Shown in pieces: positions 26,465-36,789 of a stretch of 64,000 nucleotides of DNA (position 1 is its first letter; the number at the start of each line of letters is the position of its first letter). Source of the DNA: Excoecaria cochinchinensis (Eukaryota > Streptophyta > Magnoliopsida > Malpighiales > Euphorbiaceae); assembly GCA_947683425.1 (NCBI GenBank), contig CANTUQ010000159.1, forward strand, positions 7,702,001 to 7,766,000. The letters run 5' to 3'. The position numbers were made by a program, and so were the translations under genes. The notes under the pieces were generated by a model. It had not been told where the DNA came from, searched no databases, and saw only the letters and a list, made by a program, of their open reading frames with translations.

Positions 26465-26841
26465 CTACAACAATAATCCTACTACAAATGCCATAAACAC
26501 AACCAGCACATAACAACAACAGAAATTTCTCCCTCTTCTGCTTCTTTTTCCATTCTCAACTTCTCTCTCCATTTCCATCAATCTTCGAAGAAGCCCTAAA
26601 ATTACATGTTTGTAATGTTCTGAAATGGGTGGATCAACCCATGAGAAGAACCTGCATGCATTTGTTTGCTGCAAAAACACGCTCATCCCAATCAAACCTA
26701 ATACAAACCAAATAAAAATTTCAAAATTAACATTACCCCATATTGTTGGCAACCAAAGAACCTCCTTCCTGGGTTTAGGGCTGTCCACGATGTCCTCAAC
26801 TCAGCCACTTGATTACATAAGCATTCAGGTATATTTTCCAT
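26465..26841 (-). CDS. Small GRF zinc-finger protein with C-terminal membrane segment, in the MULE
   Basis: Two exons on the minus strand, 26841-26737 and 26668-26465, are joined across a 68-base intron (donor GTAATG, acceptor TTTTTGCAG) in a common frame and give 102 residues from the ATG at 26841. The first exon carries CLCNQVAELRTSWT, NPGRRFFGC and QQYG; the second continues NACRFFSWVDPP. Together these are the C..C..NPGRRF..C..C.FF.W.DP pattern of the GRF zinc finger, a presumed nucleic-acid-binding fold. Then come a Glu/Arg-rich helix (LLRRLMEMEREVENGKR) and a hydrophobic end (CCCYVLVVFMAFVVGLLL) that looks like a membrane anchor. It converges on the transposase gene inside the same inverted repeats. 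The frame stays open upstream to about 26938 without an ATG, so an older start may be lost. Function in transposition is not known to me. Confidence 0.7.
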
Positions 26842-27164
26842 GATAATATCCTCAAGCTTCTTCGAAATAGCTTTGCGATCCAAAAATGGAGGATATAAAG
26901 ATAACAATAATGGGCGTTTGCTTTCGGGAGACGAGATCTATCTACACAAAGAATGACAATGGGAGTTTGGTTGACGGAGCTGAGATCGGGATGTGCAGAG
27001 AAGGAATATAGGAGTGTTTAAATTGAGTTTTTATCATAGATAGGGATTTTACCGTTTACAAGCTGAGGGAACTTAGGTCACGCTCCTCAAACGCGTGTAT
27101 CTCAATTTCTAATGCCACCTCAGTCAAAATTATGCCACATGTGCTGCTAAGTCAGCAGTAGGCG

Positions 27165-27275
27165 TTTATTAAGTCAATAATGTTCAACCTCAAGTGTTCA
27201 ACTGGTAAACGATTAAGTAGAGGTGGAAACATGACAATTGTTTGCAAGTTGGAGTGCCAAATAGCATATTAAGCC
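27165..27275 (-). repeat. Right terminal inverted repeat of the MULE
   Basis: This is the reverse complement of 23442-23552 with two differences. It ends GCATATTAAGCC and is followed by TTAAAAA. Confidence 0.97.
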
Positions 27276-28025
27276 TTAAAAATGCACAATAAATCATAAA
27301 ATTTTAAATTTATCTTTTATTTTTTTCTTTTAAAAAAATAATTACATTTTTAAAAATATTCCCTTTATAAAATCAACCCTTTTATTTTATCAAAAGAGTA
27401 TACATTTTTTTTCTATTTTTCTTTGTAGATCAAAATACAAATTCAAAAATCTACGGTTCTTTTCTTTCATTTCTCTTTTTGAAATAAACACAAATTAAAA
27501 AAAAGAAACTATGGTACAAAAAAATATTGAATTTATCAAATTTATTCCAACAATCGTTTAAAAAAAGATAAGGATGAAGAATTGCTCATTTAAAGAAGAG
27601 AGGGAATAATCACATAAACGAAGATGGAAAAACAACTTACACATACATTTTTCTTTTTGAATCAAAATACAAATTGAAAAACTCAAGGCATAAAAAACTT
27701 AGAATTTATGAAATTCATTCAAAGAATTGCTAAAGAAAATATGAGAGGAAAAAAAAATTGCTCAATCAAAAGAAAAGAGAAAAGAATTGCAGAAATAAAT
27801 ACGAGGAAGAATTGCAAAATTGACTATTAAAATTCCTCCATTCCAATTCGGTATTCCAAGTTATATCCTTTCGTATACAAAATTTTAAATTTAATTTTAT
27901 ACACTTTGTTTGATATATCTATGTATACCAAGATATACCGAAATGGATTATTGAAATTCTCTCATTCCAAATTGGTATATCAAGCTATCCTTTGTTTAAC
28001 AAAATTTTAGAATTAATTATAACAG
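27276..28025. other. AT-rich spacer, nothing recognised
   Basis: Here are low-complexity A/T runs and two diverged internal repeats: CAAAATACAAATT blocks near 27428 and 27665, and CATTCCAA...GGTAT blocks near 27837 and 27962. I see no coding or transposon signal. Confidence 0.5.
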
Positions 28026-28029
28026 GACC

Positions 28030-29700
28030 ATTTAAATTCTACGCAAACCTCGAGATCTAATGTATTTCTCAAAACACATCTCTCGTTATAGGTTTACTCA
28101 ACGGATCTGCATGCGTAGAAACATACTGCAAAGTTCACATCTCTCCTTGTGTAATAATATCTCCCACATATAGATATTTAATGTTGATATGCTTAGCTCT
28201 ACTATAAGCTATCAACGACTGACTGTCACTATAGACTGTCATTAATACCTCTAAGATAGTTACTCTTAAATGGCTCACAAACCATTTCAGCTAAATTGTC
28301 TCCTGTACTGCAATTGAGGAAGTGACAAATTCAACTTCCACTATTGATAGTGTTACACGGGTTTAATTCTTGTTACTCCACGAGATGGCACTCTTGCTAA
28401 ACAAGAATATGTAACTAGGAGTGGATGTCCTCTCATCCACATCTCTTGCCCAATTGGTCTCTGTATTCTCTCAATGCAGATCATTTTCTTGATAATAGAG
28501 AGAATCTTCTGCAGTATCTTTAAGGCATATAAGTATCCTTTTAATTGCTTCGAATGTGCTTTGCCTGGGTTAGATTGATATATGTTAACCATGCCCACTG
28601 CATAGCATATATCATGTCTTGTATACAACACTGCATACATAAGACTACCCACGACACTAGCATATCGAACGTTCCTTATACGTTCATTTATTCTGGCATC
28701 ATAGGACACAGATCTTTGCTAAGAAACTAATTCTTGGCAATGGGGTAATCTATGAGTTTACAATTTTGCATATTAAATCGCTCAAGATTTTTGTTGATAA
28801 ATTTCTCTCAAGAAACAGACAACAATCTTCTCAAACAATCTCTTAAAATCTTAATTTCAAGAATGTAATATGCTTGACTCATATCCTTTATCTCAAAGTT
28901 GGACATTAACCAATTTTTGATTTCATTTACGTACCATTTATCATTTTTAGCTTTAAGTATTTCGTCTACATACAATGCCAAAATAACAAATTCATTTTCA
29001 GAGCTTTTACTATAAACACAATAATCTTCATCAATCATACTGAACACGTTCGACATGATTCTATGATGAAGTCTCAAGCATCATTGTGTTGAAGACTGTT
29101 TAAGGCTATAGATTGAACTCACCAATCAGCAAACCTTATGTTCACTACCTTTTTTGATGAAACCTATAGGTTATTCCATCCATTTCTCCATTGAGAAAAG
29201 CAATCTTTTCATCCTTTTGATGAAGCTCTACGTTCAAACTCGCCACTTTGGCTAGAATGAACCTTATGGGCGTAAATTTTACAACAGATGAGAAAGTCTA
29301 CTCATAGTCAATCTCTTCTTGTTATATAAACCCCTTAGCGACTAGCTGAGCCTTATATCTTTCGATACCTCTATCAGCCTTTCTCTTTACTTTGAGAATA
29401 CATTTATTCTCAATTTGTATCCTTCCAGTAGATCAAATAGTTCTCAAACATGATTTGATCTCATAGATGTCATCTCTTTTTCCATTACTTTTATCCATTT
29501 CCTTAGATGGGCATGAAAAAGCCTTTTGAATATTTTTCATGCCTTTTCTTATCTTGTGGGATAACTAAAAGGGCTTCACTCCAGCTTTCGATTTTAAATC
29601 GTTAGCATGGAACACTTATCCTTTTAGATTTTTGCAGTTCTAAATCTTGATAAACATGTCTCATATATTCACCTTGATTCATAATGCTCCCACTGGGACT
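28030..29700 (-). pseudogene. Copia RT and RNase H remnants, element J
   Basis: On the minus strand at 29077-28808 there is an RT palm with VILALYVDEILKAKND, where YVDD has become YVDE, then NWLMSNFEIKDM. At 28709-28353 there is NVRYASVVGSLMYAVLYTRHDICYAVGMV followed by YQSNPGKAH, the usual stretch just before copia RNase H. Upstream toward 29700 only short fragments in several frames can be read. The altered catalytic Asp and the many stops make the enzyme dead. Confidence 0.8.
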
Positions 29701-30379
29701 ATGTTCCATACTCCCACTGGAGTCAGGAATACTATATTTTTTCCTCCCACTGGAGTCAAGAATACTCCCACTCGAATCAGGTCTCGAACATCCGGATCAT
29801 TTAGAGGATGAGGGTCTTAACCTTCTTCCTCTGAATCCCTCCCACTTGGATGGAATGATCCTGATATTCTCTTCTCGAGATTAATTGAAAGTGAGATCTC
29901 AATTCACTTTGCCCAACTTTGAACATTCATCCTCTTGAGAATATGACGTCTACTGATTCAAATTCTGTCATTATGCCATTTTTTTCCTGACCCATGAAAA
30001 TGTATCCTTTTGATACTTTAAAATATCTCACATAGATACTCTTTTACCTCTTGGTCTCATATTTACCAAATTGAGGTATCATGGACGTAAACATTATAAC
30101 CCAAAGGTTGTAAATGGCTTAGGTCAGCTTGTCGACCCGTTTACAACTCATAAGTTGTGGTTATGACAGATTTAGAGGGTATACAGTTCAGAATATATGT
30201 GGCAGTCAATAAAATATCTCCCTAATAGGAGATAGGCAAATATGCCTCTACCATCATAGATCTAACCATATATAGGAGAGTCTTATTTCTCCTTCCCTCA
30301 ACACTGTTTTGTTGTGGATTTATAGGAATGAACAACTGATGTTCAATCCTTTTCATCACATGAAGCTTTAAATTTATCT

Positions 30380-30730
30380 ATATGATATTACTAACCTCGG
30401 TCAGTTCTTAAAGTTTCGATCTTTTTATCTAATTGATTCTCAACTATACTCATATAAGTCTTGAAGCAACTCAATGCTTCTGACTTGTGAGAAATCAAAT
30501 AGATATGACCATAACTTGAACAGTCATATATAAATGTGATGAAATAATAGGCCCCATGCCTTGCCCTCACATTTGTTTGACCACACTTGTCAGAATGGAC
30601 TAACTGCAATGGCAACTCAGCTTTAGTATCTTTTTCGAATGATTTTCTAACTAGTTTTTCCTTTTAGGAAATGCTCACACGTAGGCAATTCAAACTTATT
30701 TAAATCACTTATTAAACATATTTTTACTAA
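30380..30730 (-). pseudogene. Copia integrase core remnant, element J
   Basis: At 30615-30391 (minus) the frame reads LVHSDKCG, YYFITFIYDCSSYGHIYL, SEALSCFK and LRTDRG, matching the first and second catalytic Asp regions of a copia integrase. The usual ITFIDDYSRY has decayed to ITFIYDCSSY. Flanking parts are out of frame. Confidence 0.8.
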
Positions 30731-31139
30731 CCGACTCATTCGGTCTTGTCCAATATGGTTTATTTAGCATGCCATAATTTCACATTATCCTCGTAACTAT
30801 GTGAAAAATAACAAACTAGTTTTACTCAAATAGTTATGGTCCACATCCATAACAATAAAATCATTCAAGCATAAGCGTGCACTGTCATTCTCAAAATATA
30901 AATTGAAAACAAATTTCAATAAAGCAAGAATAGAACTTAAATTTCATTACAAAGGTATCTTGATCCCTTGCTACATGGTCCATTGGTTCTAAATCTATCA
31001 CTCACAAATGATGAAATTTAGAACTAGATACATAAATTCCACTCACTCTTGAGTCAGAACAGTATATCTTTTTAAGCATAATGCATCTCTTGCATAATGT
31101 CATTTCTATTAGCAATTGAAACATTTCACTCTTGAAAAG

Positions 31140-31870
31140 TTTATCTCCTTTTTGCCTTTGGACCTTACGTGATTCTATTCCTTTTACTTTTCAGGCTCTC
31201 AAGCCTTTTCTTTACCTTATTGATGAAGCTTATTATCTTGTTCTAATGAGAACTCATTCTATTAGAACAGGACTGTGCCATATGCACTATGACATTGACC
31301 TTAATCACTGTCAGACGGTCCCTTTTAAGCTTCAAATGACAAACGACATCCTCAAATGTCTATATGCTTATCCATGTGAGTTAGTTGCATGTTCACATGC
31401 TACTAACTCTTGGGTAAAGAACGGATAACAGTTTGAACCTACTGCTCATCAGTCACTTATGACTAAGTTCACTAAGCTCACTTTTCTTTTTCATATCTCT
31501 TAGATATTTTCGCATCGAATAATCAGACTTTTCTGATATGTATCAAATTTGATCTTCAATGATCGGAGCTTATTCAGAGTTATATTTCCAAATTCTCTTG
31601 CAAAGTGATCCACAGATCCATTGCATTTTGATACTTGCGAAATTGCTTAGTGATGTGATGCAACATAGGCATCGCTGTCCTGCTTATGCTGCATTATAGT
31701 GTCATCCTCAAGTTCAGCCATAACCGAACTTAAAGATTTAAGAGCCTCTTGCTCTTCAAGCACATACTGGATCTTTGTATTCCAGATTTCATAATTATAA
31801 CTTGGAAGCAGCATCCATTAAGATCCTCTGACCTCAAACGGAACAATATCGCACATTTTTAAAAGAGATA
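31140..31870 (-). pseudogene. gag: Copia gag remnant, element J
   Basis: Pieces of a copia gag are readable across frames on the minus strand: an LHHITKQFRKYQNAMDLW-like helix with LQE near 31650, a KLRSL-type turn near 31560, and RKYLRDMKKK with SELSELSHK near 31450-31500. Order and spacing fit the UBN2-type gag of copia elements. There is no continuous frame. Confidence 0.6.
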
Positions 31871-33019
31871 AGGCAACACATGCAATTTATTATGCACCTG
31901 AAATAATATCCTAGTAAAATTTTCTATTAGGCTCAAATTCGAAAAGGGTACTTATAGTATCCAATTACCCTCTACGTCCTAATGTCCAACCTTATAGGTT
32001 ACAATTTCATGCATAATAAATCTGAATTATTGGATTATCAAGTTCTCAAACTTATGAGGGGATTTTATTAAGCCTCTACTTAATAAGCATGCAATCATTT
32101 TACTCATAAAATATCGCAAAGCAATTAACAATTAAAATAAACACATTTATTATAAAGTTAAATGCTATTATGATAAGTAAATAAACACATTTATTTAACA
32201 AAAAATCCAATAATCCCAAAATAAAACACTCATGTCAAATATTAATAGGAAACATAAATCCAATTTTAATAACAACAAACGCCAACTCAAATTGACACTT
32301 ATGTCAACTATTCTAGAAGTTCAAATTTGATAAAATCTTTTTAGTTATTAGGATTATTTCTTTGACCGATTTAATCAATTTATCAAGCGACTCATAAGTC
32401 CATTGATGAAGCCATGGACAATGCACGCTCCGTCCATTTCTCAACACCATCACAGAATTTTAGTGTTGCTTCTCAACACTTTCCTTTTGGTAACTCAAAC
32501 CAAAATTTTATTTTCATACTTGGACCACCAGTTCAAATGGACTCTTGCATTTGTTCTCACACATTTACTTTATGATGCACTATTGCATCAATATCATCAG
32601 CTCAAATCTTCCTTCGCATTCTCATTTTGCTTATTGATTGCACTCTTGCAATTCTTAAAACAACTTATGCATTTCTTAAGGAAGAACCGGTGCCCTTATT
32701 TAACATTTCTGTAACATATTACAGGAAAAAATTATACACTCATGTATAAATACACATGATTGAAACGCATTTCAATCAATAAATAAGGACAGAACCTTAA
32801 AAAAAATTTTCAAAATATTTTTAAAAATATCCGAAAGCAGAAAACACATTTTCTACACATTTTTTAATATTTTATTTTTGAAATTAAACACATTTAAATA
32901 TCAAAAATTACACAATATATTTTCTGGTCATTAAAAAATTTTGAAAACACGACCAAAAAATCAGAAATAATTTGAAAAAATTATTTGACAAAAAATTGAG
33001 CTAAAATGGTGGTTGGAGG
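31871..33019 (-). other. Leader/gag-proximal region of J, unassigned
   Basis: This is AT-rich noncoding sequence between the gag remnant and the CACGTG array. Short ORFs on the plus strand here have no family features. Confidence 0.4.
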
Positions 33020-33680
33020 ACACCGCACGTGCCCACACGCACCGACCAGAGGGAGATAGACGCGCTCACGGGCCACACGCGTGGCCTCCCACTGATCTGC
33101 CACATGGCAACACCGTATTGAGCCACATGTCCACATCTAGTAATGCCACGTGTCTGAATGCTATTGGTCTACCTTTGCACAGTCGACGCCACATATCATT
33201 ATGTCATTGGTCCACGTGTCACACTTGACACGTCAGCACCAACATGTGGCAGACCTCAGTATGACACGTGTTAATATCTGATTGGACCATGTGGCGCCCG
33301 CGTGGCACCTGTAACACGTTGGAGCCACATGGCATGACCACAGTCTGCCACGTGTCTCATGTCTATTGGGCCACGTGTCGGTGATGCCACGTCATCACTA
33401 ACATCGATATGACACGTGGCAGCACCTCAGTGATCCATGTGTTAATTTTTGGTTGGGCCAGGTGTTACCATATTGACACGTCATCATGACACATGGCATG
33501 ACCTCAGTCAGCCACGTGTCATTCTCTGATTTGCCCATGTGTCCCCCCACATTGTGCCATGTGGCACTTGGCCATTAGGCCACATATTAGCGTGACTCAT
33601 CACTGCTGACACGTGGCGACGCGCGTGTGGGCCACCGCCCACGTGCATGTGCCGAACGAATTTGGGCGCGTGTAGTCCAC
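33020..33680. repeat. CACGTG palindrome array in the leader of J
   Basis: Ten perfect CACGTG hexamers occur at 33026, 33147, 33213, 33265, 33349, 33372, 33413, 33513, 33610 and 33640. Chance would give about 0.2 in this length. Most are in the longer word GCCACGTGTC or its reverse complement GACACGTGGC, and many near variants (CCACATGTC, ACATGTGGC) fill the spaces. The region is GC-richer than its surroundings. CACGTG is the plant G-box core, but here the dense, mixed-orientation arrangement looks like an amplified short palindrome. Confidence 0.9.
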
Positions 33681-33984
33681 GCGCTGCCTTGCCGTTCAAT
33701 TTTTGTCCTCCAATTCCGGCCGTTGGGGGGTTTAGGGTCTGTGAATCCAATGGTGAGGTCAAAAATCAAAAATCTTGACTTCTAGTTAGCCGTTTAGAAC
33801 ACTCATGTTCTTCCCCTCGGGTTTCGATGTACACATACACGAAATCGAGCTGAAATATACACGCATATTTATTTTTCACACAAAAAAACAAATTTTTTGT
33901 TGTGTTCATTGCATCCCAGATCTAATAATTTTGCACATAAAATTTTAGATCTATTTAGCCACATTCCAGGATGCAAAAAAAATG

Positions 33985-33996
33985 GCTCTGATACCA
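33985..33996 (-). other. Primer binding site of element J
   Basis: Minus strand TGGTATCAGAGC, the initiator-Met tRNA type, one base from the LTR edge. Confidence 0.9.
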
Positions 33997-33997
33997 A

Positions 33998-34443
33998 TGA
34001 TGGATATGGGAAAAAATTATAACAAATATAATTTATACAGAGGTAACATTAAATAATGGTACCTACCACTTGTAGCGCAGAAACTCATTGCGAAAACGTC
34101 TACCAAGATCCCGTTTGTTTTTTATCATTGGTCCGACTTTTACCCACTCGGGATAAGAGCAGCTAGATCACAATCTAAATGCCGATGAAAATTAAGACAG
34201 AAAACTTGTGAGTGGGAACGAGCAGCCTTGCGGCATGTACGTTTTCTCGTTACCAAATAATGAGGATCTCACCCCTATTTATAGAGATCCTAAAAGCTAG
34301 AAACCTAACTCTAGTTTAACTCAGACTCTTTCTGAGATAGGATTTGGTAATTTTAATCAGATTAAATAACTAAATTTAATCTGGATTGGAACTCAATCCA
34401 TTATAGAGTCATGGGCGTATCCCAACTCTATCAATTTCCAACA
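33998..34443 (-). repeat. 5' LTR of copia element J
   Basis: It is 446 bp. On the minus strand it starts TGTTGGAAATTGATAG and ends CATATCCATCA, next to the PBS. A TATA box CTATAAATAG lies at 34284-34275. Confidence 0.85.
34275..34284 (-). promoter_or_regulatory. TATA box in the J LTR
   Basis: CTATAAATAG on the minus strand, about 160 bp into the LTR, a normal place for a copia promoter. Confidence 0.75.
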
Positions 34444-34619
34444 CCAGTATCCTATAACTGTATTCATCTCCCTTTGAAGAAATAGAACCCATACTCGTAC
34501 TTTGCATTTTATAGAATTCATTTAGTTAATATATTAAATAGGACACTAGGACGATCAATTTGTATGCAAGGAAAATAATTTACTATAATTGGCAATAAAT
34601 GCATAATCTGCAGTAAGAT

Positions 34620-34995
34620 TATGAGAATTGACAATAAACCACACCCTAGAGAATTTCGGGACCAGATTAGGTGTTACCTAAAGGAGCAAAACCAAAAGTT
34701 CCTTTCATTCCAATCGAGCTGGTACGGCTTTGAGATTCATCATTGCTGTCAAGAGGAACCTAGCCAAACCGAAATCACTCAAATGAGCAACCAAATCGTC
34801 ATCAAGAAGAACATTGTTGGGCTTTAAGTCACATTGAATAATTAGATTTTCAAAAAGATCATGAAGATAATGCACAGCAGATGCCACATCAATTGCTATA
34901 TGTAGTCTCTGTAAAATATTTAAATTTCTAGCCTTGTTATTGTTCCTCACATGCAGATGGTGTCGAAACCACCAAGAATAAAATCCTACTTCCTA
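34620..34995 (-). pseudogene. LRR receptor-like kinase, catalytic-loop fragment
   Basis: On the minus strand the sequence encodes LNILQRLHIAIDVASAVHYLHD, a catalytic loop reading QCDLKPNNVLLD (normally HCDLKPSNVLLD), then HLSDFGLARF with the DFG motif. After a frameshift near 34745 another frame gives SRTSSIGMKGTFGFAPL, the activation segment of the same kinase. This is the pattern of LRR class XII receptor kinases (FLS2/EFR/Xa21 relatives), which sense microbial patterns at the cell surface. Only about 110 residues remain, with His changed to Gln in the loop, a frameshift, and no N-lobe, LRR or membrane part. It is the only trace of a cellular gene outside transposons in the window. Confidence 0.85.
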
Positions 34996-36044
34996 GAACA
35001 AATAAATTTGCATCAATGGAAGGCAGAATTGGTCACACAGGACTTGTAGGAATTTAATTATTTTATAAAACAAACAAATACATAAAAATGGGTGATTTTA
35101 ATTGCAAAAATAAATAAACTAAAATTAAACAAATAAACCACCACAAAAATAAATAAAATAAAATCAACAAAATAAACAACTATAATCAAAGCATAATCTC
35201 ATTTTCAATTCACTACTTTATCATATATTCAAAGATAAATTCTTTACATTTCAATAAACTAGTTCTAGTTGTTAAAAACGCTTTTAACAACCAATCATTT
35301 CTTACTTTGAAAACTAACCAAGAGATGCTCTATAATTAGCCCTAATTACTGAACAACAATTTAATCAAACAATTACATTAAGAAATAGAAGGACCTAATT
35401 TTAACCAACAAACAAGATGCTTGATTTCATTTAAAATAGAAAATATTTTTCCTTTGGATGAATTAAACATGTGCTGAGAATCTAATCATCTTAACGTACC
35501 ACTTATTTTCATATTAAATAGACAATTATGGATCTAATAGACTTGAATGTCAATATACTATCCTAATAATTGCACAACTAGCCATCATTGCAACAATCAA
35601 TAGAATAATATTAAAATGAAATTGTATGAATAAAATAAATACTGAAAACAGTAAAGAAATAATAAAAAAATATTTAGATCTCACAAGTACAAGATCTGAA
35701 ATCTCAATTATCCTTCAACTGACAAAATAACTTAGCTACACATATTGATCAATGAAGGTTTTGAGAGGAAGAGAACAACCACCAAAGACCATTGAATTAA
35801 TGTCAAAAATTCTCTCTTCTTAAAAGAATAAAAACTTCCTTTTAACCTAAAAAGAGTTCTAATTAAAATAGGAAAGCTAAAAAAATAATGGAGAAAATAT
35901 TCAGAATAACTATAATCTTCTTTTCCTTCAAAAAATATAATTTCCTAGTTAAAATCTCGAAATCAGTTGTTTCCTAAAAAGTGAGGAATTAATTCACGTT
36001 TCTACCCAAACTCCAATTTTGAATGCGACACTTCTTATGCCCAT
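34996..36044. other. AT-rich spacer left of element C, nothing recognised
   Basis: This has A/T-rich sequence with stops in all frames. The last bases before C probably belong to the same unit (G) that resumes at 51057, but I see no clear LTR start here. Confidence 0.4.
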
Positions 36045-36049
36045 AGTTG
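36045..36049. repeat. Left target-site duplication of element C (AGTTG)
   Basis: AGTTG precedes the LTR; the identical partner is at 51052-51056. Confidence 0.93.
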
Positions 36050-36567
36050 TGTTGGACATGGGTTTCCTCCGCATAGTGGGGCCCACTCCATTGAAAAAAG
36101 AAAAAAAAAAGAAAGGCATGTTAGAAAAGTCAAAATGAAGGAAAGTAAACAATTGGGGCTGAGTAAACAATTGCGGCTGCATTGGTAGGTGGTTTATGCC
36201 TAACAAACGAGTAAAATACGCATTTATATTTCCTATAAATAGGCCTTCCCAGATCAGTTTAATTCAATCCTCCAGTTTTTGTAAATAGAGAGAGAGAAGT
36301 ACTTAAAAAAATATTTGGGATATTTTTCTAAAAGGGGAGTGACAAAATAGTGATTTTGGGAAATACTTGTGTGCCACTATTTTGGGTTTATCTCAAAATT
36401 ATTGTGTTGCCTTTCTCTCTTGTACCCATTAATTTTATTAGTGAAAGAAATATTTTCGGAGTTTGTCCCGTGGACGTAACCCAAACATTTTGGGTGAACC
36501 ACGTAAAATTGCTGGTGTCAATATTTTACTCTACTAATTTATTTTAATTTATCCGCTGTGCCCAACA
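36050..36567 (+). repeat. 5' LTR of copia element C
   Basis: It starts TGTTGGACATGGG and ends GTGCCCAACA. A TATA box CCTATAAATAGG lies at 36232-36243. It is nearly identical to the 3' LTR at 50515-51051. Confidence 0.95.
36232..36243 (+). promoter_or_regulatory. TATA box of the C LTR
   Basis: CCTATAAATAGG about 180 bp into the 5' LTR. The 3' LTR copy has CCTATAAATAG at 50717-50727. Confidence 0.8.
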
Positions 36568-36569
36568 AC

Positions 36570-36582
36570 TAGTATCAGAGCC
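36570..36582 (+). other. Primer binding site of element C, one base off the usual form
   Basis: TAGTATCAGAGCC three bases after the LTR. The usual plant form is TGGTATCAGAGCC; the change G to A at the second base fits deamination on the other strand. Confidence 0.85.
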
Positions 36583-36668
36583 AAGGTTATTTCTTAGTAT
36601 GCTATGTGGTTGCAGCGTAGACTGATCTTCCACATCAAAAAAGATTTTTCCTGGGGTATTGTTTACGT

Positions 36669-36740
36669 ATACGGCACTGTTCATTTATACGGCACTGTTC
36701 ACATAAACGGCTACTGTTCACATATACTGGTACTATTCAC
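36669..36740 (+). repeat. Four tandem units of about 19 bp in the leader of C
   Basis: TACGGCACTGTTCATTTA, TACGGCACTGTTCACATAA, ACGGCTACTGTTCACATA and ACTGGTACTATTCAC follow one another 50 bp before the gag ATG. Confidence 0.85.
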
Positions 36741-36789
36741 TGTCAGAAATTTTTTTTGGATCGAAGAAGTCCATCGAATTCTGATCTAA

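Larger units (their letters stand above)
23442..27275 (+). mobile_element. Mutator-like DNA transposon (MULE), internally deleted
   Basis: It is 3.8 kb with terminal inverted repeats of 111 bp that match at 109 positions. It encodes the N-terminal part and C-terminal tail of a MuDR-type transposase on the plus strand, and a small GRF zinc-finger gene on the minus strand near the other end. TTAAAAA directly flanks both ends, but this is AT-rich sequence and shorter than the usual 8-10 bp MULE duplication, so the target duplication is uncertain. The transposase catalytic domain is absent, so movement would need a partner element. Confidence 0.9.
28026..34443 (-). mobile_element. Element J: decayed Ty1/copia retrotransposon, 3' end missing
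   Basis: Reading the minus strand gives an LTR (34443-33998), PBS (33996-33985), a long leader with CACGTG motifs, gag remnants (about 31870-31140), integrase (about 30720-30390) and RT/RNase H (about 29700-28030). No second LTR is visible on the left, so the 3' end is lost. Stops and frameshifts are frequent. The integrase and RNase H wording resembles the Oryco/Ivana group, but I hold that only loosely. Confidence 0.85.

Noticed and set aside
33013..33769. ORFs with His/Pro-rich peptides on both strands
   Set aside because: They read the CACGTG array; no homology, and they overlap antisense to each other.
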